Assembly (NCBI RefSeq): GCF_000619805.1
Contig: NZ_JHUV01000010.1
Span: 124,001-188,000, forward strand
DNA length: 64,000 bases
Source of the DNA: Sulfurihydrogenibium subterraneum DSM 15120
Lineage (GTDB): Bacteria; Aquificota; Aquificia; Aquificales; Hydrogenothermaceae
Reading direction: 5' to 3'
In this document: positions 41,788-51,112 of the stretch, piece after piece
Layout: each line of letters opens with the position of its first letter
Numbering within the stretch: position 1 is the stretch's first letter
Notes under the pieces: model-generated
Databases searched by the model: none
Told to the model about the DNA's origin: nothing
The model's input: only the letters and a program-made list of their open reading frames with translations
Program-made: the position numbers and the translations under genes

Positions 41788-42452
41788 ATCTGGATAAAGA
41801 AAAGAAAAAATTAGTAGAAGAGAATTTAAATCTCGTTAAAAAAGTTGCTTCAAAAATATACTATAGATTACCAGATTGTAGTATTGATTTTGATGATTTA
41901 TTTCAAGTTGGAGTGATAGGTCTAATTAAAGCTTCAGAAAACTATAACGAAGATAAAGGGAAATTTTCAACCTATGCCTATATAAGAATTAGAGGAGAGA
42001 TTTTAGATTTTTTAAGAAGCTTAGAAATTTTTCCCCATACGGAAAGAGATTATATAACAGTAGAAAAAGCAGAACCAGACGAGGATCTACCTTACTCTAA
42101 TACTGCTGTTATCCTTAGTCTTGATAGGATAATATCTACAGAGGATGAAAGTATATCTTTAATAGACTCTATTGTATCAAACTCCAAAACACCTGAAGAG
42201 GAGTATGAAATAAAAGAACAGATTGAAAAAATATCCCAAATAATAGACAACCACTTAGATGAGAATGAAAAAAAAGTTATAAATTACTTATTTTTTGAAG
42301 AAAAAGATCCGAAAGAGATACAGGAGATTATGGGAATAAGCTTAGGTAGAATATCTCAAATAAAAGCAAAAGCACTGGAAAAAATCAGAGAAATTATGTA
42401 TCATAATAAGGAGAAAGTTGGAGGGAAATATGAATCCCATAAAAGAAAGTAG
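41784..42452 (+). CDS. fliA: flagellar sigma factor FliA (sigma-28)
   Basis: 222 residues with sigma regions 2 (DDLFQVGVIGLIKASENY and STYAYIRIRGEILDFLRS), 3 and 4 (NEKKVINYLFFEEKDPKEIQ helix-turn-helix). The sequence best fits the FliA/WhiG group. It would drive late flagellar and chemotaxis genes; its usual inhibitor FlgM is not encoded here. It overlaps flhG by 4 bp and fliK by 23 bp. Confidence 0.92.
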   Translation: MNLDKEKKKLVEENLNLVKKVASKIYYRLPDCSIDFDDLFQVGVIGLIKASENYNEDKGKFSTYAYIRIRGEILDFLRSLEIFPHTERDYITVEKAEPDEDLPYSNTAVILSLDRIISTEDESISLIDSIVSNSKTPEEEYEIKEQIEKISQIIDNHLDENEKKVINYLFFEEKDPKEIQEIMGISLGRISQIKAKALEKIREIMYHNKEKVGGKYESHKRK

Positions 42453-43911
42453 TTTAGATAGCAATTTAACTGCGATAAAAAATAACAAAGCAAAACAGAA
42501 AATAAAGTTTTCTGTTTTTGACCTGATTTTGTCCAAAGAAACTTCATCAAAAGAGTCTTTAAAACCAGAAAACAAGTTAAAAAAAGATAAAAACATAGTG
42601 GAGAAAGAAACAAAACTCCAGCAAGATTTAATAGATTTGTCCAAACAGACTGATAATGTTCAACTTCATAAAGCTATTGAGATATCAGAAATTCAAATAA
42701 AAGAAAACCTAAAACCAGAAAATAAGACAAAAAAAGATAAAAATGCTTCAGAAAGAGATTTAAAAATTCAGCAAAATTTGACAGATTTATCCAAGCAGAT
42801 TGATAACCTTCAGCTTGATAAACCCATTGAAATAGTAAAAATTCAAACAACTGGAAATCTAAAACCAGAAAACAAACCAAAAAAAGATAAAAACATAACA
42901 GAAAAAGGTTTAAAACTTTCGCAAAGTTTAAATCAAATTCAAATAAAGACTAATACTGAAAAAGGGGGCAACTTTTTAACAGAATTACAAAATGATGGAA
43001 AGCATAATAAAATTTTAGACCAGTTAGGTGTTCTATCTCAAGAAGATTTCAAATACCAAAAAACTTTACCTCAACAGAATTTAAAACAGGTGTTAACGCA
43101 AGCAGAGAATCAATCAGCTAATAAATTAAGTAAACTCCAAAATCAAGATAGTGATGTAAAAGATGTATTAAAAACATATAACCTTAATCAGCTTAAAAAA
43201 TTAGAAAATAATAATAACTTAAATGAAAATAAGTTATTGCACAATACCTCTTTAAAGAACGACGAGATTAAAGTGAAAAGAAATTATGAAAGTATTAAAG
43301 AAACAGATCAAATAGATTTGAAAAAAGTAGATATTAAAATAGAATCTAAAAAACAAGACTTTCTTAAATCCCTAAAAATAGAAAGAGAAGATTTTACCAA
43401 CAATATAAATAATAACATCTTAACAGAAAGTTTTAAAAATACAGAAAAACAAAGTATTAACACTAACCTTAACAGTAAAAGTTTAGACCAGAATACGAAT
43501 AAGAGTAATAATTTAGACTTTGTTAATACTAACAACGCTACAGCTGTTAACTACGACCTTACCTCTGGGTATAACAGCTCAAAATCAGCGGGTGATAATG
43601 CAAATAGTTTCACTCAAAACCAACATCAGCCCAGCACATCTGGACAAAGTAGTTTCCAAAATTTTAACATAACATATCAAAACACAAACATTAACGCAGT
43701 TATTACACAAACAACATTAAATCTTTTTATAAAAAGTTCAGACGTTGTGTTTACACCTGAAATTATTGACAGTATAAAAAATATCCTTAAAACCAGTGGC
43801 TACAAAGATTTAAAGCTTACTTTAAAAGATAGAGAAAAAGTATACAAAGTAAACAGCATAGAAAAATTAAGCCAACCGACTACCGAAAAAGGTATTAATA
43901 TTGCAGTATGA
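42430..43911 (+). CDS. fliK: FliK-like hook-length control protein
   Basis: 493 residues, very rich in Lys, Asn, Gln and Ser and largely disordered, with a compact C-terminal domain (about 400-485: YQNTNINAVITQTTLNLFIK and ILKTSGYKDLKLTLKDREKV) resembling the Flg_hook domain that flips the export switch. The N-terminal third holds three 50-residue repeats. As the molecular ruler of hook length, FliK is exported and tolerates sequence drift, so the disorder is expected. ATG at 42430 is preceded by GGAGGG; the TTG at 42418 overlaps that site. Assignment rests on position and the C-terminal domain. Confidence 0.7.
   Translation: MNPIKESSLDSNLTAIKNNKAKQKIKFSVFDLILSKETSSKESLKPENKLKKDKNIVEKETKLQQDLIDLSKQTDNVQLHKAIEISEIQIKENLKPENKTKKDKNASERDLKIQQNLTDLSKQIDNLQLDKPIEIVKIQTTGNLKPENKPKKDKNITEKGLKLSQSLNQIQIKTNTEKGGNFLTELQNDGKHNKILDQLGVLSQEDFKYQKTLPQQNLKQVLTQAENQSANKLSKLQNQDSDVKDVLKTYNLNQLKKLENNNNLNENKLLHNTSLKNDEIKVKRNYESIKETDQIDLKKVDIKIESKKQDFLKSLKIEREDFTNNINNNILTESFKNTEKQSINTNLNSKSLDQNTNKSNNLDFVNTNNATAVNYDLTSGYNSSKSAGDNANSFTQNQHQPSTSGQSSFQNFNITYQNTNINAVITQTTLNLFIKSSDVVFTPEIIDSIKNILKTSGYKDLKLTLKDREKVYKVNSIEKLSQPTTEKGINIAV
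42561..43010 (+). repeat. three 150-bp tandem repeats inside fliK
   Basis: The sequence AAAACCAGAA recurs at 42561, 42711 and 42861, exactly 150 bp apart, each followed by a similar AAAAAAAGATAAAAA stretch. In protein terms this is a 50-residue unit beginning LKPENKxKKDKN and containing LxDLSKQxDNxQLxK. The third copy is partial and decays after about 100 bp. Copy number change would alter the length of the putative ruler by 50 residues per unit. Confidence 0.85.
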
Positions 43912-45809
43912 AAAAACTTTTTTTTGTTATACTTGTTTTTTCTTTCGTCTCTTTAAACTCTTACGGAAAAACTGAAAGTGAAGATTATCCAATCTATCAA
44001 AAAGCATTATCTTACTATAATTACGGTTCTTATTACTCTGCTTTAGAAGAGTTAGATAAATTAATTTACAAAAAAAATCTAAAGTTTTATCCAGACGTTC
44101 TACTTTTAACTGCGAAAACGTATTTAGGTATAGGAATAAAATCTGGAATAAAAAAGTATCTTTGGAATGCTGTATACTATCTAAATTACTACATAGGATA
44201 TGGCGGTAAAAAGACAGAAGATTATTATTATACAAAGGGGTTGGCATACGAAAGACTTGGATTTTACGAAAGGGCTTTAACAAACTATAAAATAGCTTTA
44301 CTATCAAAATCAGAAAACAGCAATATTACAAACAAGATAATTCTTGGAATTATGAGAACTTCTATTTTAATGGAAAAGGTTGACAACATAACTAAGTACA
44401 TAGTATACCTTGCACCTTTAGAGACAAGCGAAGGACAAGAGTTATCTGTCGTTTTAGGTATGAAGTATTTTTATGAAGGAAATTATGATTTAGCATTTAA
44501 CTACTTCTCACAAGTTTATCAAGATTTTGAAGAATATTTACTTTACAATCCGGATTTTTACTACTACATTGGAGAGACTGCCTATAGATTAAAAAAGTAC
44601 GAGTTTGCTAAAAGAATATTTAGAAAAATTGTAAATAATGTAAAAAATGACGATGTTATAAGGAAAGCTTACTTAAGACTTGGTGATATAGCAGTAATAC
44701 AGAATGATAAGTATGAAGCGTTTAACAATTACTACATAGTTATAAACAGATTTCCAGAAACAAATGAAAACACTGTAGCAAGGCTTAAAATGTTAGCGCT
44801 TGGATTAAAGTATTCAGATTTAGAAAGTAAAATAAAAAAAGTAAAACAGCTCGAAGACCCTATTAAATTTGTAGTTCAAACTCTTGTATCAAATAGGACA
44901 AACTACATAGGAAAATACGCTATAGGAAACTTTGGAGTTTTAGTTTTACAAAACCCTATAGATTTTTTGATTGATAAACTATCTTACGAGCTTTCCCTTT
45001 TATACCCTGCCAACTTTACTTATGAACAAGCAGAGTATATAAGAAGTCTGTGGACTCCTTACTTGGAAAAATTAGATAATAAAGCACTTATAAAACTTTA
45101 CAAAGCAAATCCTAAGTTTTTTAAAGATATATTTGATGAAAAAATTCTAAAAAGAATATTAGAAAATCTTAAAGACAACTACTACAAAAAAGACTTACTA
45201 AAACATTTAATTAAGATTTACGACAAAGATGAGTATAAAATCCAGCTTACAAAAATATACTATGAAGAAAAAAATTACTCTAAAGCTTTAGATACCCTAT
45301 CTACTGTAAAAGATAAAAATTGTAACTTTTATATAATTTCTGCTCTTGTTAAAAAAGCTATGAATATGAGCTACAAAGAAGATTTGGATAACATAGAAAA
45401 AAGCTGTAAAGACCAAAAACTACCATTTGAAATTGCTCTTGATTATCACTTAATAAAGAATGACTTATCAAAAGCAGTATCTACTATTTTAGAAAACAAA
45501 AACAATCTAAAAGACGGTGAAGATACTAAAAATAAAATCTCAGACTTAATCCTAAAACTGTATAACGCTAAAATGTATAAAGAAATCTCTGAACTTTTAG
45601 ATAACATTCCAGAAAATCTATTACCAAAAGAAAAACTTTGTGATATAGCATCTTACTATTTAATTGCAAAAGTTAAACTAAATTCAGTTAATGCTAGAGA
45701 GTTGTATTATAATACTGTAAAAAAATGTGATACACAAATCGCTAAAGTATCTTTTGAACTTTACGAAACAGTAAAAGTAATACAGGAGGTTAAAGGAAAT
45801 GTTCGATGA
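43908..45809 (+). CDS. secreted TPR protein of the flagellar operon
   Basis: 633 residues: signal peptide (MKKLFFVILVFSFVSLNSYG) followed by many helical TPR-like repeats rich in Tyr and Lys (for example YPIYQKALSYYNYGSYYSAL and YYIGETAYRLKKYEFAKRIF). No other membrane segment is visible, so it is probably periplasmic. It sits between fliK and flgB (each overlapping slightly), so a flagellar role is likely. Size, location and TPR content recall PflA, a periplasmic motor scaffold of Campylobacter and Helicobacter, but I see no sequence proof of homology. Confidence 0.75.
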   Translation: MKKLFFVILVFSFVSLNSYGKTESEDYPIYQKALSYYNYGSYYSALEELDKLIYKKNLKFYPDVLLLTAKTYLGIGIKSGIKKYLWNAVYYLNYYIGYGGKKTEDYYYTKGLAYERLGFYERALTNYKIALLSKSENSNITNKIILGIMRTSILMEKVDNITKYIVYLAPLETSEGQELSVVLGMKYFYEGNYDLAFNYFSQVYQDFEEYLLYNPDFYYYIGETAYRLKKYEFAKRIFRKIVNNVKNDDVIRKAYLRLGDIAVIQNDKYEAFNNYYIVINRFPETNENTVARLKMLALGLKYSDLESKIKKVKQLEDPIKFVVQTLVSNRTNYIGKYAIGNFGVLVLQNPIDFLIDKLSYELSLLYPANFTYEQAEYIRSLWTPYLEKLDNKALIKLYKANPKFFKDIFDEKILKRILENLKDNYYKKDLLKHLIKIYDKDEYKIQLTKIYYEEKNYSKALDTLSTVKDKNCNFYIISALVKKAMNMSYKEDLDNIEKSCKDQKLPFEIALDYHLIKNDLSKAVSTILENKNNLKDGEDTKNKISDLILKLYNAKMYKEISELLDNIPENLLPKEKLCDIASYYLIAKVKLNSVNARELYYNTVKKCDTQIAKVSFELYETVKVIQEVKGNVR

Positions 45810-46167
45810 AACAGATAAGATAAATAAAATGTCTTCTTTTTACTTTGAAAGATTTAAGGTTATTCAGGGAAATATTGCAAATGTCAATACACCTTTTTAC
45901 AAACCTAAAGACCTAAAGTTTGAAGAAGTTTTTAGAAACCATGTTCCTATGAAGCTCACTAATCCAAAGCATATCAATCCAGAAGGTAGTGAAGATATAA
46001 AAATAACAAGTTTTGAGAACGGATACATCACAGGATATGATCAAAACAAAGTAAACCTTGAAGAAGAGATGGCTAAGCTTGCGGAAAGCTCAATAATGTA
46101 TAAAACTCTTGTTGAGGTTATGAAAAAAGAAATGGCAAAGATGAAGTATGCGATATCAGGTAAATAA
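45799..46167 (+). CDS. flgB: flagellar proximal rod protein FlgB
   Basis: 122 residues. The rod N-terminal motif IQGNIANVNTPFYKPKDLKF and the C-terminal ALPHA-helix with VNLEEEMAKLAESSIMYKTL identify FlgB. GGAGG precedes the ATG, and the start lies within the end of the TPR gene (11-bp overlap). Confidence 0.93.
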   Translation: MFDETDKINKMSSFYFERFKVIQGNIANVNTPFYKPKDLKFEEVFRNHVPMKLTNPKHINPEGSEDIKITSFENGYITGYDQNKVNLEEEMAKLAESSIMYKTLVEVMKKEMAKMKYAISGK

Positions 46168-46181
46168 GGAGGGATTAAAAG

Positions 46182-46595
46182 ATGATTTTTAAAGGGCTTG
46201 AAGTATCAGTTTCAGGAATGCAAGCAGAAAGAGTAAGGATAGACTTATCAGCCAGCAACCTTGCTAACATAAACTCAACTAAAGCAGAAGATGGACAACC
46301 TTACAGAAGAAAAGTTCCAGTATTTGAAGCAGTTTTAGACAGTCAGTCAAAAAATATACCTGTATATAAAGTGAAAGTAAAAGAGATTCAAACAGACCCT
46401 TCTCCTTTTAAATTAAAATTTGACCCAAATAATCCTGACGCAGACCAAAACGGATACGTAAGACTACCAAATGTTGACCCTGTAAGAGAAATGGTAGATA
46501 TGATGTCAGCAATGAGAAGCTATGAAGCAAACCTTACAGCTTTTAACACCCATAAAGACATGATTTTAAAAAGTCTTGAAATAATAAGAGTATAA
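46182..46595 (+). CDS. flgC: flagellar proximal rod protein FlgC
   Basis: 137 residues, standard length, with FKGLEVSVSGMQAERVRID and LSASNLANINSTKAEDGQPYRRK at the N-terminus and NVDPVREMVDMMSAMRSYEA at the C-terminus. It is a rod protein exported with FlgB. GGAGGG lies upstream of the ATG. Confidence 0.95.
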   Translation: MIFKGLEVSVSGMQAERVRIDLSASNLANINSTKAEDGQPYRRKVPVFEAVLDSQSKNIPVYKVKVKEIQTDPSPFKLKFDPNNPDADQNGYVRLPNVDPVREMVDMMSAMRSYEANLTAFNTHKDMILKSLEIIRV

Positions 46596-46606
46596 AGGAG
46601 TAAGCT

Positions 46607-46894
46607 ATGAGAGTAGAATTAAACACTCTTCCATTAAAGTTGGACCAAGAAACTAATTTAAATAATCAAGAAAAACCCTCTTTTTCAGATATTTTGAAAA
46701 ACTTTATCCAAGATGTAAACAACGACCTTTTAACAGCAAAGCAGGTTGAACAAGATTTAGCAGCAGGAAAAGTGGAAAACATACAAGAAGCTATGTACCT
46801 AATAGAAAAAGCAGACATATCATTTAAACTTTTAACAGAGATAAGAAATAAAGCATTAGATGCATACCAAGAAATAATGAGAATGCAGGTGTAA
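46607..46894 (+). CDS. fliE: flagellar hook-basal body protein FliE
   Basis: 95 residues with the FliE pattern SFSDILKNFIQDVNNDLLTA and DISFKLLTEIRNKALDAYQE-like end. FliE joins the MS ring to the rod. AAGGAG precedes the ATG. It is followed 3 bp later by fliF. Confidence 0.93.
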   Translation: MRVELNTLPLKLDQETNLNNQEKPSFSDILKNFIQDVNNDLLTAKQVEQDLAAGKVENIQEAMYLIEKADISFKLLTEIRNKALDAYQEIMRMQV

Positions 46895-46897
46895 TCC

Positions 46898-48499
46898 TTG
46901 GCTATAGACATTAATCAGCTAAAGGAAAAGCTTATAGAATTTGTAAAGGACAAAAAAAATCTTAAATATATAGTATCAAGTCTTATAGGGCTTTTTTTAG
47001 CCGTTATTTTGTCTTTAATACTGTTTAAATCTTTTCATAAAGAAGATTACGCAGTTTTATACTCTGGTCTATCTCCTGATGATGCAGGAAATGTTCTTAC
47101 AGCCCTATCACAAGAAAACATACCTTACAAGTTGGAAGGAAATGGAACAATTATAATGGTACCAAAAGATAAAGTCTACGATGCAAGGTTAAAACTTGCC
47201 GCAAAAGGACTACCTTCTGGAAAGGTTGTAGGGTTTGAGATATTTGAAGAACCAAAGCTTGGAACTACTCAATTTCAAGAAAACGTCAATTATATAAGAG
47301 CTGTTGAAGGAGAGCTTACAAGGACTATAAAACAGCTTGATGCTGTTATGGATGCCAAAGTAAACATATCTATGCCAAAAGATTCTTTATTTGTAAGAGA
47401 AGATGAAGAAGCAAAAGCATCAGTAATAATAAAACTCTGGCCAGATAAGGATTTAACAAAAGAACAGATAAAAGCTATCGTATTTTTAGTATCCCACGCC
47501 GTACCAAAACTAAAACCAGAAAACGTAACAGTTGTAGACAATAGAGGAAGAGTTTTATCAGACCTTATAGATGAAAATATAACAGAAGCCTCTGGAGATA
47601 AAACTGTAGAGTTAAAAAGAAAACTTGAAAAGCAGTTAGAGAAAGACATTCAATCAATGCTTGCAAAAGTAGTAGGACCAGAGAGGGTTGTTGTTAAAGC
47701 AAGCGTAGAACTTGAAACGGGAAAAATCAATCAAAAAGATGAGATATATGACCCTGACAAAGTTGCTGTAGTTAGTGAAAGAAAGATAAAAGAATCAGAA
47801 ATAGAAGAAGCAAACACTATTAACGCCCCTCCAGGAACTCCTACAAACGTGCCACCAGTTATGAACACGCCTATTTTTGGTGGAGGTGGTAAGAAAAAAG
47901 AAAAAAGTGATATAACAACAAACTATGACGTTTCCAAATCTATGATAGAAACTCAAAAACCTCTATTTGCTATTAAGAAAGTAAGTGTTGGAGTTATGAT
48001 AGATGGTAAGTATAAAGAAGTTAAAGATAAAGATGGAAATATAAAGTTAGAATTTGAACCAAGATCTCCACAGGAGCTTCAATCTTACGAAAATCTTATA
48101 AAAAGTGCAATAGGTTTTGACCCAAACAGAGGAGACAATGTTACTGTAATTAGCGTACCTTTCGAATCTTTAGAAACTCGAAAACAAGGAGAAGAAAAAC
48201 CAAGTATTATACAGTATATAGTTGCAGGTTTATTGGGTTTAATCTTGCTTGGATTAATAGTATTCTTACTGCTTAAAATGAAAAAGAAAAAACAAGAGGC
48301 TATTATTACACCTTTATCTACAGGAGCAGCTCCTGCAGGTTTAGCCGCAGAACTTGCTAAAAGATACGAAGAAGAAAAAGGACTACAGCCAGAGTTTGAG
48401 AAAATACCTGAATACATAAAATTATTAGAGATTGCAGAAGAGAACCCTGTACTTATTGCTAATCTTATATCAAAGTGGTTAAAAGAAGAAGGTAAGTAA
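46898..48499 (+). CDS. fliF: MS-ring protein FliF
   Basis: 533 residues with two membrane helices (about 27-45 and 445-465) flanking the ring-building motifs (YAVLYSGLSPDDAGNVLTAL, the LPSGKVVGFEIFE segment, and NVTVVDNRGRVLS). The cytoplasmic tail (last 60 residues) binds FliG. The start is TTG at 46898 with AGGTG six bases before it. Confidence 0.95.
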   Translation: MAIDINQLKEKLIEFVKDKKNLKYIVSSLIGLFLAVILSLILFKSFHKEDYAVLYSGLSPDDAGNVLTALSQENIPYKLEGNGTIIMVPKDKVYDARLKLAAKGLPSGKVVGFEIFEEPKLGTTQFQENVNYIRAVEGELTRTIKQLDAVMDAKVNISMPKDSLFVREDEEAKASVIIKLWPDKDLTKEQIKAIVFLVSHAVPKLKPENVTVVDNRGRVLSDLIDENITEASGDKTVELKRKLEKQLEKDIQSMLAKVVGPERVVVKASVELETGKINQKDEIYDPDKVAVVSERKIKESEIEEANTINAPPGTPTNVPPVMNTPIFGGGGKKKEKSDITTNYDVSKSMIETQKPLFAIKKVSVGVMIDGKYKEVKDKDGNIKLEFEPRSPQELQSYENLIKSAIGFDPNRGDNVTVISVPFESLETRKQGEEKPSIIQYIVAGLLGLILLGLIVFLLLKMKKKKQEAIITPLSTGAAPAGLAAELAKRYEEEKGLQPEFEKIPEYIKLLEIAEENPVLIANLISKWLKEEGK

Positions 48500-49170
48500 T
48501 GTTAAATCTTACAGATTTTAGTAAGATAAATAAAAGTAATAATTTAGAAGATGATAAAAAATATCAGGAACTATTGATGGAAAACTCCATTTTAAAACAT
48601 CAAATTAAAGAGCTTGAAAAAAAGTTAGAAGAAATAAAGCAGATATCCTTAATCGAAGGTTATGAAAAGGCAAAAGAAGAACTACTAAAAGAGTTAGAAA
48701 TTGAAAAGCAAAAATATTTTAATCAATTAAAACAGGAGTTTGAAGAAAAAACAGCTCAAAAGTTACAGCTGTATAAAAAAACATTTGAAGATCTAAATTA
48801 CAAATTAAATCAAGGTTTGAAAGAGATTTTAGATAAAATAAACGTAATTATTTCAGACTCTGTAGAAGAGATTTTAGATTTTTTATCTTTAAATTATCAT
48901 AATCCTCAAACAATTAAAGACAGTATTGAGATGTTGATAGAAACTTTAAAATCTAATAATCTCGTAAGCATAAAAGTTGGAAAAAAAGAATTAGAAGAAC
49001 TTTTAAAAAAAGCTTTACCAGACACACAGATAACACTTGATGAAACATTAAACCCTAACGATTTTAAATTAGAGTTTGAAATGGTAAAGGTAGAGAATAA
49101 CGTAAAAGAAAAAATAGAACTGGTAAAAGATGAAATTAAAAGAGAGATTAAAAAGTTATCCGAAGTATAA
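48499..49170 (+). CDS. fliH: flagellar export ATPase regulator FliH
   Basis: 223 residues, mostly a long Lys/Glu-rich coiled coil (about 15-115) and a C-terminal globular domain (about 120-220), the layout of FliH. Sequence conservation is low, so the call leans on its position between fliF and fliI. It ends 41 bp inside fliI. FliH holds FliI inactive and links it to the C ring. Confidence 0.8.
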   Translation: MLNLTDFSKINKSNNLEDDKKYQELLMENSILKHQIKELEKKLEEIKQISLIEGYEKAKEELLKELEIEKQKYFNQLKQEFEEKTAQKLQLYKKTFEDLNYKLNQGLKEILDKINVIISDSVEEILDFLSLNYHNPQTIKDSIEMLIETLKSNNLVSIKVGKKELEELLKKALPDTQITLDETLNPNDFKLEFEMVKVENNVKEKIELVKDEIKREIKKLSEV

Positions 49171-50443
49171 GATAATAGGGAAAGTAAAGAAAATTAAAGG
49201 AAACACGATAGAAGCTGTAATGCCTGAAGTTAGTATAGGAGACGTATGCTTTATAAATGACAAAATAGAGTCTCAAGTAATTGGTTTTAACGATATGTAT
49301 ACCATATTGATGACATACGAAGATATTGAAGGAGTCAAAGTAGATAGCCCAGTTGTGCTAAGTTATACAAAAGGAAATATTTTAGTAGGGGATGACCTGC
49401 TTGGGTCTATTTTAGACCCTTTTGGAAAATCTCTCAATAAAGAAAGTATAAATTACTCAAATAGTTATTACCTAAAGTTAGAATCTATAAATCCTCTTAA
49501 AAGAGAAAGGATAAAAGAAGTTTTAGATGTTGGAGTAAAAATAATAAACAGTTTAATCACGATAGGAAAAGGCCAGAGAGTAGGGATACTATCACCAGCT
49601 GGAGTAGGAAAAAGTACCCTTCTTGGAATGATTGCAAGATACACAGATGCAGATGTAAACGTTATTGCACTTGTAGGTGAAAGAGGCAGAGAAGTAAAAG
49701 AGTTTATAGAAGATAACTTGGGAAAAGAAGGTTTAAAAAAGTCAGTGGTTGTCGTTGCAACATCTGATATGTCTCCATTAGCTAAAATAAGAGCTGTTTT
49801 AGTTTCTTTGACTATTGCACGGTATTTTTCTGACAAAGGTAAAAATGTCCTTTATCTTCTTGACTCGTTGACAAGAGTTGCTATGGCTCAAAGAGAAATA
49901 GGTCTTTCTGCTGGAGAGCCTCCAACTACAAAAGGTTATACACCATCAGTTTTTACTCTTATGCCTAAGATAATAGAACAAGCAGGAAATTTTAAAGGAA
50001 AAGGAAGTATAACAGGAATCTACACAGTATTAATAGAAGGTGAAGAAATATCTACAGACCCAGTGGCAGATGCAGCTATATCTTTCTTAGATGGACATAT
50101 CGTTTTATCAAGACAGATAGCCAACAAAAGAATATATCCAGCTGTTGACATACTAAAAAGTATAAGCAGATTAATGCCACAGCTGGTAAATGACGAAATA
50201 ATGAATTATCAAAGTATAATAATAAACTTAGAAAGCAAATACAGAGATATGGAAGATATGATTAACTTAGGACTTTATAAAGAAGGGTCTTCCAAAGAAA
50301 TAGATATTGCAATAAAGATGCATCCAATAATAGAAGACTTTATTAAACAAAATATAAATGAAAAATTTGACTTTAATTCTTCTATTGAAAATTTAAAAAA
50401 AGTGATAGAATATTATCTAAAGATGGGAGGTGAGTTGAAATGA
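49130..50443 (+). CDS. fliI: flagellar export ATPase FliI
   Basis: 437 residues related to the F1-ATPase beta subunit: Walker A SPAGVGKST, the VALVGERGREV segment, Walker B VLYLLDSLTRVAMAQREI, and the SAGEPPTTKGYTPSVFTLMP stretch specific to type III ATPases. It energises export of axial proteins with FliH and FliJ. The ATG at 49130 is out of frame inside fliH; a later start would shorten the N-terminal FliH-binding region. Confidence 0.95.
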   Translation: MKLKERLKSYPKYKIIGKVKKIKGNTIEAVMPEVSIGDVCFINDKIESQVIGFNDMYTILMTYEDIEGVKVDSPVVLSYTKGNILVGDDLLGSILDPFGKSLNKESINYSNSYYLKLESINPLKRERIKEVLDVGVKIINSLITIGKGQRVGILSPAGVGKSTLLGMIARYTDADVNVIALVGERGREVKEFIEDNLGKEGLKKSVVVVATSDMSPLAKIRAVLVSLTIARYFSDKGKNVLYLLDSLTRVAMAQREIGLSAGEPPTTKGYTPSVFTLMPKIIEQAGNFKGKGSITGIYTVLIEGEEISTDPVADAAISFLDGHIVLSRQIANKRIYPAVDILKSISRLMPQLVNDEIMNYQSIIINLESKYRDMEDMINLGLYKEGSSKEIDIAIKMHPIIEDFIKQNINEKFDFNSSIENLKKVIEYYLKMGGELK

Positions 50444-51099
50444 TAGATACTTCTTTAACAAAATTTCCCGATGCAGCTCAAACAGGAAAACCCAAGATTG
50501 TAGATACAAATTATGATAACTCTAAAATGTCCAATTCGGACTTTTTAAAAGTTCTTCTAACAGACCTCCAATGGCAAGACCCATTGAACGCCAAAGATAT
50601 ATCAGATTTTCTTGATAATACTGTAAAACTAAGACAGATGGAATCCTTAGATGGTTTTCAAAAGCTAACCGATGCTTTATCTAAATTTACAAATAGTATT
50701 CTTACAGCTTCCTCTCTAATAGGTAAAAAAGTGAAGTATGAAGGTAATCAAACTTACGTAGAAAACGGTAAGTCTCAGATAGAGTTTAAGTTAGACTCTC
50801 CAGCATCTTTGGTAAAAGTCTCTATAATAGACCAAAATGGAAATGTAGTAGAAGAAAATACACTTAAAGATTTAAATGGTAATACTACATACCCTTATCA
50901 GATAAATAACAATAATCTATCAAACGGTTATTACAAAGTTATAATATCAGCAAAAGACTCTCAAGGTAAAGATGTGTCTTATACCTTATACTCAACAGGA
51001 ATAGTTAACAGTGTTTATAAAGATGAAAACGGGTCTATATCTGCTAAAATAGCGAATAATCCAGTTTCATTAGATAAAATTTTAGAAATAAGTATGTAG
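50440..51099 (+). CDS. flgD: hook-capping protein FlgD
   Basis: 219 residues. The N-terminal SNSDFLKVLLTDLQWQDPLN is the FlgD signature; the C-terminal half has the tudor and FlgD_ig-like beta domains (about 90-200). It caps the growing hook. GGGAGGTG precedes the ATG, which overlaps the fliI stop. Confidence 0.93.
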   Translation: MIDTSLTKFPDAAQTGKPKIVDTNYDNSKMSNSDFLKVLLTDLQWQDPLNAKDISDFLDNTVKLRQMESLDGFQKLTDALSKFTNSILTASSLIGKKVKYEGNQTYVENGKSQIEFKLDSPASLVKVSIIDQNGNVVEENTLKDLNGNTTYPYQINNNNLSNGYYKVIISAKDSQGKDVSYTLYSTGIVNSVYKDENGSISAKIANNPVSLDKILEISM

Positions 51100-51112
51100 G
51101 GAGGTAGATGCC

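Noticed and set aside
42561-43010. Repeats considered as CRISPR or another array
   Set aside because: Units are 150 bp, in frame, protein-coding within one gene and without spacers, so they are coding repeats of the FliK-like protein.
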